Origin: Russula earlei
Taxonomy: Eukaryota; Basidiomycota; Agaricomycetes; Russulales; Russulaceae
Length of the DNA: 27,017 bases
Direction of reading: 5' to 3'
Assembly: GCA_025769875.1 (NCBI GenBank)
Contig: JAGFNK010000662.1
Span: 1-27,017, forward strand
The position numbers and the translations under genes were made by a program. Positions 1 to 10,354 of the stretch are shown here, one piece after another. Within the stretch, counting starts at the first letter, position 1; every line of letters begins with the position of its first letter. The notes under the pieces were generated by a model. That model saw nothing but the letters and a program-made list of their open reading frames with translations. It was not told the DNA's origin and ran no database searches.

Positions 1-80
1 TCTCATCTCCACTTACCTTACCTTTACCTTACGTCCAGCTCGACAGCCCTGCTAGTCCGTTCGAAAGATTGGTGAAAACC

Positions 81-2617
81 ATGACGTTCGCCAACGAAGG
101 CTTTCATTCATCCCCGCACTGCTTGATTCTCTCGACATCGCCCCCATCGTCCTCTCAACCTGGCGTGCGTCTTGGTTTCGGCGCTCAACCCTGGTCTCTC
201 GATCTCTGGTCGCCCTATTACACCCCAAATCACTGCACCTCCATACCCAAACCCCACGACCCTCCCACGTTTGATCCTACCTGCATCTGTCCCATTTCTC
301 CGGCAAATCTGGCCTCTTCTACTGAACAGCTCAACAAATCTATCCATCCCCTCCACCCACCGACTCCGATCCAAAGCACACTGTTCCGCTTCCCATCTTG
401 TCCGAAGACTCCCCATCGCATGTTGCAGGTACATCTCCCTGCCCCCATCCTGGCCCTCTGACCCTTCCTTGCACCTCTACCTCTCTCACACAGAACCCGA
501 ACCCGAACCCCCCCTTACGTCACATCCGTCTAATAAAGATCTTCCTCTTTCCCCTCCGCCCTCGCTTCCAATGGTGCCACATGCACTCCCAGAAGCCACC
601 ACTCCATCTCCGTGCTGCACCCTCGATAGAGATGCATGTGCCCACTATGACCCTCATGTGAAGATGGACGCGACCGACAGTGACTCTCACTCATCGTCCT
701 CTCCTGAAAATCTCCTACGTCGGATTTACTCACTCCCCTCCCTCCAATCTGGGATCTTCCACTCGACGATGCCGATGCGCGTCCTGCCAGCACCCTGGAG
801 GTGTCAACCCTCTTGTCGCGATCCCTGGTCCCACCTCTTTCGCGCCTCAGCACATCAGGCGTTCAGGCCATGGAGGGCGACAGGGTGACTCTACCCTTTA
901 GTTCCAATGCACCCATACGTGGCCTAGACTCTAAGGTGGAGTCACTATGTGGTCAGCTTCGCCCTTCGGTAGTGCCACCGGATGGTTTTGCAAGCGCCCG
1001 ATTTTCAATTTTCCACAACTTCCCATCGCACAACCTGTGACAGCGTGCCCCCCGATGGCACCCTGACTCGCTCTCACACATCACCCAGAGGGAAAGCTTT
1101 TCGTCGACCCATCCACCCTTAACTTCTTTCTTCCCGATCATGGAAGCCCGCAGATTCTACCGCAACTGACCCTTTTCGCACAGCCCTTGCCGCTCCGGCG
1201 CAGGATTTCCCTCCCTTCCCTCAGTGTGGAAAATTCTGCTGCGGAAACACGGGACGCCTTGGGTTTCGCATTGGCGCGGATTAGGCACATCACACCCTTT
1301 CTGTGCCACATCTGACATGTCACATTACACCGGAATTGCGTCCATTAATCACAAAGGCACAGAACCCATTGTCACATCGAGTCTCTTTCAAACATTTCTC
1401 GACCCCCGAACCTGCACCACCGCTCTCAGAAATTGAAGAGCCTTCAATTTTCAGGCCTGGTCTGTCTGCTGCTGCCGCTGCGGAGTCTACTCCTAGCGTC
1501 ACCCCAGACACCGGACCCATGGAAGTTGATGATTCCGATTCCTTCCACTGTACGTCTCTGGATGCGGACAATCTAGAACAGGACATAGTCCCATCCTCGC
1601 CGATGCATCACACGTTGTCGGACCCTCCCCGATGATGATGATGACCTCGGTGGTTCCTCTATCCCATTGTCTCCATCTCGGCGATCCTTCGCGGACCTCC
1701 CGGAGGATTTCCCAATGAATGGACCACCAACGTCTCCACCCCAATCTTCGCCGCTAACTGGACAACCGTTGTTGACATTCCCCGGTGCGGAGCCGGATAA
1801 TAGCCTCATTACTGCAGAAACCTCCGTTCCCGGCTGGACGGCAGCATCGCCTCCACGTGGTAGTGGCCTTGGGCTCTTCTTACCTATACAAGCCGCGTCA
1901 TCTAACCAGCCCGAGGCTTCTGAGATGCACGCGATCGAACCCAATCTGCACTTCTCACCAGAGGCTACCTCACGTGTCAATACTCGTGAGTTCGAAATGC
2001 TTAAGAGCGTGCGCCGCCGGACGTGGGTCTCAGAGCGCAAGGCGAAGGAAGACGAAGTGTTCCATGCGAAGCGTGCGGAATCCCTCGCGGGCCGGCTCAG
2101 CGTGGCTCCACCGGTCCCGTCGAAGCTAGCTGACTTTGACGAGCGCGGTGGGTGTGAGTGCTGGGGCCGACGAAACAGAGGGACCTCCAGGTGAACCCAC
2201 CCAGTTGGACGAGTCGGATGAGAAGACAATCCGGGCATGGTTGCTGTTCACAGAGGCGCGGAGAGCGGAGGCGCGACGCGTGCGCAAGCGCGAGAAGGAG
2301 CGTGGGCGCGAGCTGCAGGCGTTACTCCGTCTCAAACTTGGCGAGGATCCCGACGCCAGTGAACATGCTGGCGGCGTAAGGTCAAGCCGGGAAAGACGGC
2401 AATTGTTAGCATGCCGCAACTCGTGGCTCGCATGATCATGAAACGACGCGATACACCCCGACCGTTCTCGCCACGTAAGCATGGCTCTCCGTACATCCGC
2501 TCGCCATTTTCGAGGTTCGAGCCCACTGTGGGGGTTGATGATATCAATGTGGAGAAGCGTGAGGATGTGTTCATGGTGCGGAACACGTGGTTTCCTCATG
2601 TTAGCCACGCGGACTGA
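81..2617 (+). CDS. Ser/Pro-rich uncharacterised protein, frame-broken
   Basis: I do not recognise a function. Coding character (Pro/Ser/Asp-rich, low complexity) runs along the plus strand but hops between frames. The proposed start is the ATG at 81. A well-formed intron lies at 429-493 (GTACAT donor, CTGAC-like branch, CACACAG acceptor) and joins SEDSPSHVA to EPEPEPPLTSHP in frame. Later segments include PMEVDDSDSF (about 1520), FADLPEDFP (about 1690), SVRRRTWVSERKAKEDE (about 2010), a highly charged helix with EARRAEARRVRKREKERG (about 2255-2320), and a C-terminal block with MPQLVARMIM followed by basic/Ser-Pro sequence, ending in TGA at 2617. Frame changes fall near 770, 1030, 1635, 2153 (GGG run) and 2378, and are not explained by obvious introns. 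The C-terminal block resembles the end of the gene at 20878-22000. The gene could be a pseudogene, or intact in reality with indel errors in this sequence. The exact 5' end is uncertain. Confidence 0.38.
429..493 (+). other. Intron of the first gene
   Basis: The segment is 65 nt, begins GTACAT, has CTCTGACCC as a branch-like site and ends CACACAG. Removing it joins two stretches with the same Pro/Ser/Glu-rich character in one frame. The size fits basidiomycete introns. Confidence 0.5.
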
Positions 2618-5600
2618 TCTCCTTTTTGCTGCTTGCCGCTGTAGGTTGGACGGACGGACGGTTCTCATAGTTGTTGATATAACAGTGATTTAACACAATC
2701 ATGCATTCCTGTAGCATTATTTAGCATACCCTTGCATGCGAATTGCGTCTTGATTGTTTTTTTCTTTGCAATCCTTATTGTCATGAAACCGCTAGTGATT
2801 GATATCTATTCTATCCGCTTGCATAGCCTCGCATTGAAATCTCATTCTCACCATTATATATAGCGTGACAGACAGCTGCTTGTGCTACGTCAGTGACCCT
2901 AAGCGATATGGCTGAAGAACGTACAGGGAGTTGCAGGTCTCGGTCAAGTGCCAAGTTGCAAAACAAAGCAGGCTGAGTTCTCGCTGTTACGGCGCTTGAG
3001 TGGTATTGGGCCTGGCGGGCTGAGCTATTGCCAATCGCTGGCAACCGTCGTCCATTCTCTGCTCCGGTTACAGTCATGAATGCCCCTACGAAATTGACCC
3101 GGCCACGGCCAGGTGTAAAATCAATTGCGCGGAGGTTAGAGCCACGTCGTGCGTTATCCCGGGGGCCCCACGGCAAGAGCGGGGTTGGGCCGATCGTTCA
3201 CTCACAGGCAGGCACGGGCACGGCGTGTCGATGAGTCAAGTCAACGAACGGGAAACGGAGCGGCCCATTGGCAACATGTTGGCACGGTGCACGTCGTAGC
3301 TGTGCAGCGGCTACACCTGAGACGCTGCCTGTCCTACGCGCCTGGCGGTGTACCGTATCGGTGCCAGTAACATTGTGAACCCCGATTTCGTGGTCGCGCC
3401 GGAGGCAAATATCATCTTTTGGGGGTCGTCCGAAAACGAGTAGCTTCTGATCCGCATGGTGACCCTCTACAAGTCAACTCAGGGGTCGATATAATGTGAC
3501 GTTAGAAACTAGTTACGGAATTTGTTGCCAAATTAATCAATTTTTAAAAGATAAGGGTCTGACCTGTGCTGCTCATTGGCTGACCATAAGCGGACTCCGC
3601 TCATCCATTCGTTTCCGTGTCGACAGGTCCGGGTTATGAACTCGATGTGAACAAGCAAGCGAATGTTAACAGGCCTACGACTCGACACAGCCTCTACCCT
3701 TTTGGATGAGCTTCAAGTTCCCATTCTACACACAATGGCAGGTATGGTATCATTGTCTCAAGGCTTCTGTCTGCGTCAGTGCGTCATCGAACTCGCTCGT
3801 AATGAATGCATGAGACGTATCGGAGACTGAGAAGCGTCACAGCTCTGAGCTGAGGACTCGGAGGTTCTACTCGTTTGCGGCTTGTACATACATGGCATCA
3901 AACTAGCGCGCAGGAATGGAATCATAGGTAGAAGGTTCAACAGGAATATGATGTCAAGTGCAGCTTCGGCCTAGGAAGTCTTCCACAGCAGGTTCAACGA
4001 AAGGTCCCAACAGAACTATTCAGCAACTCGGAGACTGAACGGCTCAATTTAAAATGTGGGTGGGTTCTAAGTAATGTATGGGCCAGTGTCAGTCGTACAG
4101 AATCGACGATAGGATGAAGGGTCTAGTCAAGACTGAAGTATAGCGGATTCAAGACGCCGCGGGAGAAATGGAAGCTCGCGACCCACATGCACTTTCTTCA
4201 GCTAAGAATCGACGGTTACTAATGTGCGTACGTGAATGCCTCCCACGATCGCATGGATGTCGACAGAGTGGGATACCTTATCGTAACGCAATCCTTTTAA
4301 AGGTGGCGTATGATCTCCTCCATTCTGTCTTGACCTTTATCTCTCTGCCTGATCCGAAGTCGCCCTGAGGCCTTAAGGCTTTACATCGTACTTCAGCTGG
4401 CTGCACTCCTTTCTTGGTTCTTCACAAAATCCCCAGGCACTCGTGATCCTGGTAATGAGACCCGAGAGCTGTACGATTAAGTCGGAATACTTTAAAGACG
4501 TCTGACGCATCGACACGACGCTGGGATGTTCCAAGGAACCACATGAGATCAGTGCGCTGTGTCAGGGTATGATTGACGAGCGGAGTGCCTCAGGCGGCTG
4601 CCGAGTTCCCATTCCCCAGGAGCTCACACCTCCACTTCAATGAAAGCTCCTCGCTTCATCGAGAGTCTCGACAGAAACAGGACTTTTGTGATATGGAGGC
4701 TGTGGAATCCTGAGGGAAGGGTTATCTTGGCGACCAAGCGGCATTATATTCTTTGACATTGTCGACATGGACGCTCAAGTTATCACTTGGTCGTGCGTGG
4801 GCATTTTCATTGCAATGGCATATCAAAAACGAACCCTTTGCCTTCAGCCTCAGCAGGAGCTTACGTGACTTCCTGCCTCATTTTTCCCATAAACGTGCAA
4901 TCTCTCCTGGTCAATGGATAAGCCGGTACCATCTACTAGCCTTCAGCAATGCCAGGTGAGTGCAGTGATGCTCTGCTCTCGATGTACATAAGTACAACGG
5001 TATTCACAACGTAGTCTCGAGTCTACATTTCCAACGAGTAGCGCTGACCCCATCCCAATCCTTGTATACTGTATTGAAATAAGGGCTCTGAACAATGGTA
5101 TAGGGTCCAGTCTTCTACATGTCTCAAACAAGCATGACAACGTCAGGCTCAATGTGAGAGCGGGGGTGATGCACGCATCAGTTCGGCTGATGGACGAAAA
5201 GGGATATGACAATGATCTCATATGTACCTAGGAAGTCCAAGCCAGCACGACGTTGAGGGCTCACAGGGCGAGCGTGTTGAGGACGTATGAGGCAGCATTG
5301 CTGACGGCTAGGAAAGCAACGATGTTTGAAGACCCAGAGCGAATTTGCAACCTCAATTCCAGGTTAGTCGCGACACCATGGCAAGGTCGAGGTGACAAGC
5401 TTAGAAGAGTTTCAAGAACGACACGAGGATACATTACAGGGAGACCCGACCAGTGGTTTCGCCTGTGTAGGCACGCTGTAGTTACGAGTGGGAAGTCAAA
5501 CTCGAGAAATAGTGAACCAAGAGCACTGATACTAGATGCTCGAATATTGAACAGAAGGATATGGGGTCAGACAGAGAGGGCGCAAAGCCCGTATAGTTGT

Positions 5601-5841
5601 GGCAGTCATAATAGTAAGCGAAAGTACAGGTAAAACGATAGAATTGGTAATCAGAGCAGCAGGGAGCTATACGTAATGAATTGGGACCACGGAGGTGAGT
5701 GCGATGTCGAGGAAGGCAGCCTGGTGGAAAGCTTCTGCACAACGCACCCGAGGGCTGCCAACGCGTCGGTATTGGAAATGTGAAACTATTGTGGGCTTTA
5801 GGGACACCAGAGGCGTTCCTCGTATAGCGTGAATGTTCGCC
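2618..5841. other. Gene-poor stretch
   Basis: I see no gene here that I can support. Open frames are short (66-126 codons), have no recognisable motif and lack a convincing exon chain. Base composition and CpG content resemble the flanking genes rather than the transposon island, so this may be old intergenic DNA or a fully decayed gene. The part after 2618 is AT-richer and probably includes the 3' untranslated region of the first gene. Confidence 0.4.
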
Positions 5842-6522
5842 TCAAGCAGCGACGGGGAGGGGTCCACGGGACGAGCGAGATTGATTTTGAAAGATTGTTT
5901 CCATCTCGGTAAGATGATCGAGGAACTCCGTCAGATCCCGACCACGTAAACCCTCAACGATTTCTGGGATAAATCTCTCGCGGTGTTTGGCCAAGAGATG
6001 AGCCTTGATTTTATCACAACGCTTCCACTTGATGTCGCAGAACGGGCACTTGCGCGGTGAATTGTGTACATCTTTAATGTGGCGTTTACGTTCCTGGGGA
6101 CGTCCAAAGTCTTTTTTACATTCACCACAGACCGGTCGCGCCTTTTCAGACTTCCCACGACAGTCGTGGGCTTCAATTCCATGAGCTCTCGACTGGTATA
6201 CACTGGTGGGCATTCAGATTACAGAACACTTGATATTGCTTACCTCGTCGGGCGGAAAGCTTACTTGTGGCCCTAACTGATTCCAAGGCAACCACGGTCC
6301 AGACTGCGTGCGAGTCTGGTGAAAGTGCCAAGGTCGGGAAACTTGATTTCCATAGAATGATGCATTCCTCACCTGATCGTACCCAGAACTTGCTTCAAGG
6401 GTTGAGATACCTTCCAAGGACTCTGGATAATTATGCGGACAGAATTCTGACCCCTCTCCATCCACAGCCAAGTCATGAGAGTTTATCGAGAAATCTAGGA
6501 AAAGTGCCCTGGGAGAAGACAT
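5842..6522 (-). CDS. C2H2 zinc-finger protein A (two fingers)
   Basis: This is a probable nuclear DNA-binding protein of about 209 residues. The minus-strand exons are 6522-6244 and 6192-5842. The 51-nt intron (GTAAGC donor, ATACCAG acceptor) restores the frame, giving FPPDE joined to SRAHGIEAHD. The N-terminal 90 residues are low-complexity and without a known domain. Two canonical fingers follow: C115-x2-C118-x12-H131-x4-H136 and C142-x2-C145-x12-H158-x4-H163, joined by a short linker (NSPRK). The tail, IPEIVEGLRGRDLTEFLDHL, looks helical. A further in-frame 57-nt segment (GTGAGG to CACCAG, about 6372-6316) could be a second intron, shortening the protein by 19 residues. The start ATG at 6522 is the first in frame, but an upstream exon is possible. 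Finger spacing and C-terminal position match the gene at 19214-20011, so the two are probably paralogues. Target genes are unknown. Confidence 0.75.
6193..6243 (-). other. Intron of zinc-finger gene A
   Basis: The intron is 51 nt with a GTAAGC donor and an ATACCAG acceptor on the minus strand. A nearer acceptor (CCACCAG, giving 41 nt) would put a stop shortly after the junction. The 51-nt form keeps the finger frame open. Confidence 0.7.
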
Positions 6523-6672
6523 TTAGAATAACGAAGGGGGGCTGTGGACGTGAGTAAACATTTCTAGTCCTCCAACGCGAGAATTTAACCGTGCTCGAGG
6601 TGAGAAGGCACCCAAAGGCAAAGGCACCCCAACACGAAGAGAGAGACGTTCACATCAAACGTTGCGCTGAAA

Positions 6673-6935
6673 ATGGCGTGCCGTGTTGTGGAGGTGCCGT
6701 TGCCTGAGATCCCCTACCAAACATTTGTAGATGAAACCTTTAGGGTGGCGGCCAATGTCTCTCAGCAGGAGACTATACTAAAACGTGAGTATGAGTGAGA
6801 CAGAAAGAGGCTCGGGAGACATTGACAATGCGAATAGAAATGACAGCCCAGAAGAGAGCTATGTCAAATCGATATCCGTGCGAGGGTGCGACGCCGGCAC
6901 TGAGAAGGAAGGGACGAGCTGTTCGACTCAGATAA
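6673..6935 (+). CDS. Possible 66-residue spliced gene, doubtful
   Basis: ATG at 6673 opens a clean exon beginning MACRVVEVPLPEIPYQTF and ending at a strong GTGAGTATG donor (6785). A 62-nt intron with an ATTGACAATG branch-like site ends in GACAG at 6846. The second exon stays open to TAA at 6933-6935 and is basic at its end (RRKGRAVRLR). No family is recognised. The gene diverges from zinc-finger gene A about 150 bp away. It could equally be the remnant of a larger gene or chance; only the good splice signals support it. Confidence 0.2.
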
Positions 6936-7584
6936 CTCTCGCTCGTCATCGCCGTTGAGCACCATGCCCGTCGTAACTCACGTGTCCGTGCTATCCCGTC
7001 TCTTCCGCTTTCCCAGACGAAGCAGAACTTGTCTTGCACGCCACACGTTGCCGCATGATGAGCACTTTGTCACAGGCTTGAACGGCCGTGGGTCAGGCTG
7101 ATGCTTCCCGTACATGAGTGGATTTGCGGGAGTCGAAAAATGTGGCGGATCAAGCGGCGTTACGGGGACGGAGAATTGGGTGTGCTAGTGAGGCCACTGG
7201 GAGAGAGCTCTGGTACAATCAACTCAAGCAGCGAGACCTGCTTGGCTGCACAAGTATCCTGGACAGGTGAACCAGAGTGAGTGAGGGCAAGGGAGAACTT
7301 GTGATGTGAAGGGCAGCGTGCGTGCAAGATGAACGACTGTGATACTCCCGGAGCTGCGGAGTTCGTATCGAGTTTGAAATATAATGGCCTCCTGTTTCCA
7401 GATGAAGTTCATCAACACGTACAGGTTGTATAGTACAACAAATTTTATGACAAAAAAACAGTCATAACTGGTCTTAATCAGTCCAATTCAGTCCCCCCAG
7501 TGTCTGGGTTGGTCCTAGACCAGTTAAACTTACAGTCTACTATAATAGGGTTAAAAAACCAAAGTTAACTGGACCTTAAAACAC
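6936..7584. other. Intergenic, entering the transposon island
   Basis: No gene is supported. From about 7430 the DNA becomes AT-rich and CpG-poor, with several short GGTC/CAGTTAA-type motifs in both orientations (for example around 7455-7575). This looks like transposon-derived DNA bordering the inverted repeat that follows. Confidence 0.4.
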
Positions 7585-7995
7585 TAACACGACGGGCAGG
7601 AAGGGATAAGTTGACTCCGCTTATAGTCAACTCAGTGGATAATAAAAGTAAAATATTTCAAGTGCTGAGTAGGGTCTGTTGCGGCCACAAATTATATTAC
7701 ATAAGTAATGACCTTAGTTGAGCACGAAAAATGTGACAAAAAAGGTTAAATATGGAGAGTCTACTCATTCCGGCACAACTTTTAGCCAGGCTAGGGTAAA
7801 TGTTGTGCTGGAATGAGTAGACTCTCCATATTTAACCTTTTTTGTCACATTTTTCGTGCTCAACTAAGGTCATTACTTATGTAATATAATTTGTGGCCGC
7901 AACAGACCCTACTCAGCACTTGAAATATCTTACTTTTATTATCCACTGAGTTGACTATAAGCGGAGTCGACTTATCCCTTCCTGCCCGCCGTGTA
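7585..7995. repeat. Near-perfect 0.41 kb inverted repeat (foldback/MITE-like)
   Basis: The left arm 7591-7779 and right arm 7802-7990 are each 189 nt and reverse-complementary with four mismatches and no gaps. The 22-nt spacer (7780-7801) is itself partly self-complementary. Complementarity continues imperfectly a few bases outward. All four mismatches are transitions, and at least two are CpG versus TpG/CpA. There is no coding capacity. A TA dinucleotide sits at each outer border (CACTA-ACACG on the left, CGTG-TAATG on the right), as for a mariner-type MITE, but this is weak evidence. If transcribed, it would fold into a long hairpin. Confidence 0.85.
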
Positions 7996-8338
7996 ATGAA
8001 GTTCACCACTGTCCTTGTGCACATCTTAAAGGAGTGCCCATTTTCTATATTAAGCAATATTATTACAACTTATATTATATATAAGAGTCCAAATCCAAAC
8101 CATTTTTCTGCCTCCCTTCACTCTGCCTCCCTCTTTCTTTAGTGCCACCATCATTCCCTTTCTGCTACCTCTTTTTTGATGATATGCAAGACAAAGTCAC
8201 ACTTAATCTCTCTCTCTTCTCCTTGGACAGTGTTGCCTCAGCCCCATGGAGCACCCATAGCAACTGTCATGCAACTGTGAGCTTTGCACCTCATGCTCCA
8301 ACACCTGCAATTTCTATTATATTAGTCAGTTGCTCTCA
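7996..8338. other. Host of the LINE insertion, no gene seen
   Basis: This is AT-rich, then pyrimidine-rich CpG-poor DNA. No coding region is supported. The sequence resumes on the other side of the LINE at 10032. Confidence 0.4.
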
Positions 8339-8352
8339 TACACTCACTTCAT
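8339..8352 (+). repeat. Left target-site duplication of LINE (14 bp)
   Basis: TACACTCACTTCAT occurs here and again immediately after the poly(A) tail at 10018-10031, with all 14 bases identical. Confidence 0.9.
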
Positions 8353-8379
8353 CCCGCTTCTTAACTTCATACCACCATC

Positions 8380-9622
8380 ATGCCCACCAGGCAAACGATC
8401 CCTCTCCCAGCCTTTCTCCCCTTCCCTGGGGAACAACTCTGAAACCCTACTACCCCCCCCAACCATGACTCTTTGGCTAGTATACTTGGGCTCACCCATG
8501 CCTATCTAAAGCATCTGCATCCCTCTAAACTTGCCCAACTGGACGAGTCAATGAAGGCCTCTGCACACCTCCTGAAGCTCTTCCTGAATGATACTCTAGT
8601 CACTGCCCTCCCCTTAGGGCACCACCCACAATCCACTGCCCCTACCAGAGAACTTAACTCGCTCCAGAACCGCCTCACCAGCCTGGAGACCACACTTATC
8701 AATCTCACTCAGGCTTCAGTTGACATGAGAAAGGAAATCAAAGCCCTGCCCAAAAACACTACAACACCCACCAAGGCCAAAGTCCCATTGACCCCAGCCT
8801 CCAACACCACTCCCACATATGCAGCCAAGGCCTCCCTTCCCCCCCCACCCTAGTGCAGTCATGAAGACATCTGCTTACACCTGGCCAGCCTCCCTCCACC
8901 CTGACCCCGCAGACATATGCGCCACCATCAACTCTGCCTTATGTTCAACCAACAACAACCAAGTCCACGTGTCTGCTGCAAGGTGGACACAAAAGGGTAA
9001 CTTAGTGATTTGGGGTGGTCTGAACACCACAGCACACAACCTTATGACCTCCCTCCCTGCAATCTCCGAGGCCCTGCAAGCCTCCCTCTCAGTCAACTCT
9101 ATCTCTGCCCCCCAAGAACCCCCACCAGTATGACCAAATGTCAAATGGTCCAAACTTACAATAAACGCTGCCCCAACTGGCAAAACTAACACAAGAGAAG
9201 CATACACCCCACAGGAGTGCCACCAAGCACTTCTGGCTGAGAACCCCACTTACGCCACCCTTACCATCACCCAACCCCCATCATGGGTTAGGCCCCCATC
9301 AACTTATGCCCCAGGCATGCACTCCTCCCTCTTGGTCTCCTTTGAAGACCCAGATGGCACAAAGGCCCAGGCACTCCTCCACTTGCGCACCCTACACATG
9401 CTTGGGCATGTGGTAACCCTAAAGCACTGGAGAAGCAACCCACCAAAGAACACCAATAAGAAACACCCCACCCCAAAATGTCCAACCCTCAACCCAACTG
9501 GCGCCGCTCCCACCCCAAGCATTGCCAACCCCCCACCCAACCCCACTCACCCTGCCCCACCACCCTTCACCGGACTGGCCTTCCTGCCTTTCGGCAGATT
9601 ACCACCTGCCCCCACACTCTAG
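8380..9622 (+). pseudogene. LINE ORF1 (gag-like protein), decayed
   Basis: The ORF starts MPTRQTIPLPAFLPFPGEQ and runs about 413 codons. Residues about 35-110 include a helical stretch with a heptad-like region (ELNSLQNRLTSLETTLINL). After a low-complexity Pro/Thr linker comes the conserved gag core, recognisable from fungal LINEs: RWTQKGNLVIWGG, NVKWSKLTINAAPTG, YTPQECHQALLAENPTY, PSWVRPPSTY and SSLLVSFEDPDGTKAQALL. The tail is Pro-rich and lacks CCHC knuckles. Defects are a TGA at 8440, a TGA at 9131 (both readable as former CGA Arg codons) and a frame change at the eight-C run near 8840-8848. The protein would bind RNA in the retrotransposition particle; this copy cannot make a full one. 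Confidence 0.8.
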
Positions 9623-9997
9623 ACACCGGTGTCTGTGCTGGAGACACAGTCAAACCCTCCCACACAATGTGGGAGCAATTCTCCACCCCCTAACTATACT
9701 GGACAATAGGCTTTTTGATCATGTGTTTTCACTCATGTTTTTGCCACCCCCATGTACAACTCCAATCCCCTGCTCCTTCGATCTGAGCTGGTTCCTCATG
9801 CTCTGGCCCCATTTCTTTTGTCCCTTCTCACTCGAGTACGAAACCCACTCCCCTATCACTATATATACAGACACAGTAGGACACCATAGGTTACTTTTAG
9901 CATTTTGGGCCAGGCACAGTGCGTGATAAGCCTGCTCTTAGGTACCCAGGGACCGCCCATGTACTCAGTTTATAAAGCGGTATACAAAAGCGAATTC

Positions 9998-10017
9998 AAA
10001 AAAAAAAAAAAAAAAAA
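9998..10017 (+). other. Poly(A) tail of LINE insertion
   Basis: Twenty consecutive A residues lie at the 3' border of the insertion, directly before the right target-site duplication. Confidence 0.9.
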
Positions 10018-10031
10018 TACACTCACTTCAT
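10018..10031 (+). repeat. Right target-site duplication of LINE (14 bp)
   Basis: Exact copy of 8339-8352. It follows the poly(A) tract with no extra base. Confidence 0.9.
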
Positions 10032-10346
10032 GTGGTTGCAACATTGGAGTCTGTCACATTTTCCCCTCTTTTTGGATTCCCTCACCTATATCTGCCCTCC
10101 TTGCTCTCCTTTCACCCCCTGCTGTCCCACATGTGAACATTTTTGTGCATTTACACCTTCATGTTTTTTTTTGCTATTGTCTGTTCTCTTCCCTCTCCTC
10201 AGGAGTGTGTCACAATGGTAGGCCTAGTCACAAGCTCACATCCAAATCCCAACTCAGACTTACCATATTTACCTTCAAAGGTGCTTGACATAGGCTATGG
10301 GGAGGGTATCTTCCTGCACCACCTCACACATGCCCCACCATAGTGC
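10032..10346. other. Old flank between two insertions
   Basis: CpG-poor pyrimidine-rich DNA continuing the sequence interrupted by the LINE. No supported coding region. It may be intronic or untranslated sequence of an older, decayed element. Confidence 0.35.
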
Positions 10347-10354
10347 ACCCATAC
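10347..10354 (+). repeat. Left target-site duplication of hAT element 2 (8 bp)
   Basis: ACCCATAC is repeated exactly at 11602-11609. Eight base pairs is the hAT superfamily duplication size. Confidence 0.85.

Larger units (their letters stand above)
8353..10017 (+). mobile_element. Gag-only non-LTR retrotransposon (LINE) insertion
   Basis: This is a complete insertion as judged by its borders: identical 14-bp duplications on both sides and a 20-nt poly(A) tract at its 3' end (9998-10017). It carries a short leader, one gag-like ORF (8380-9622) and about 0.38 kb of 3' untranslated sequence. No endonuclease, reverse transcriptase or CCHC knuckle is present in any frame. Target-primed reverse transcription is the known mechanism that leaves such tails and duplications. 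Because borders and tail are intact, the missing RT was probably absent from the inserted RNA, making this a non-autonomous element moved by another LINE's machinery. The body is CpG-poor. Confidence 0.87.

Noticed and set aside
1..40. CCTTAC-type short repeats at the left edge as telomeric
   Set aside because: Only a few irregular copies, not a telomere unit; nothing else suggests a chromosome end.
172..888. Single 238-codon ORF as the first gene
   Set aside because: Only parts of the frame look coding. The intron at 429-493 and a frame change near 770 divide it, so the uninterrupted ORF is not the real protein.
1573..2238. 221-codon minus-strand ORF
   Set aside because: Antisense shadow of the coding part of the first gene; no motif or splice structure of its own.
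2811..3176. Open frame of 121 codons on the minus strand
   Set aside because: No recognisable motif, no splice partners and no good start context; the opposite strand is open over part of the same DNA. Likely chance.
5253..5633. 126-codon plus-strand open frame
   Set aside because: Residue composition is Arg/Ser-rich without domains, and no promoter or exon chain is apparent. Not supported as a gene.
8142..8468. 108-codon plus-strand ORF across the left LINE border
   Set aside because: It runs across the target-site duplication into the LINE leader, so it is a chance fusion of host DNA and element.
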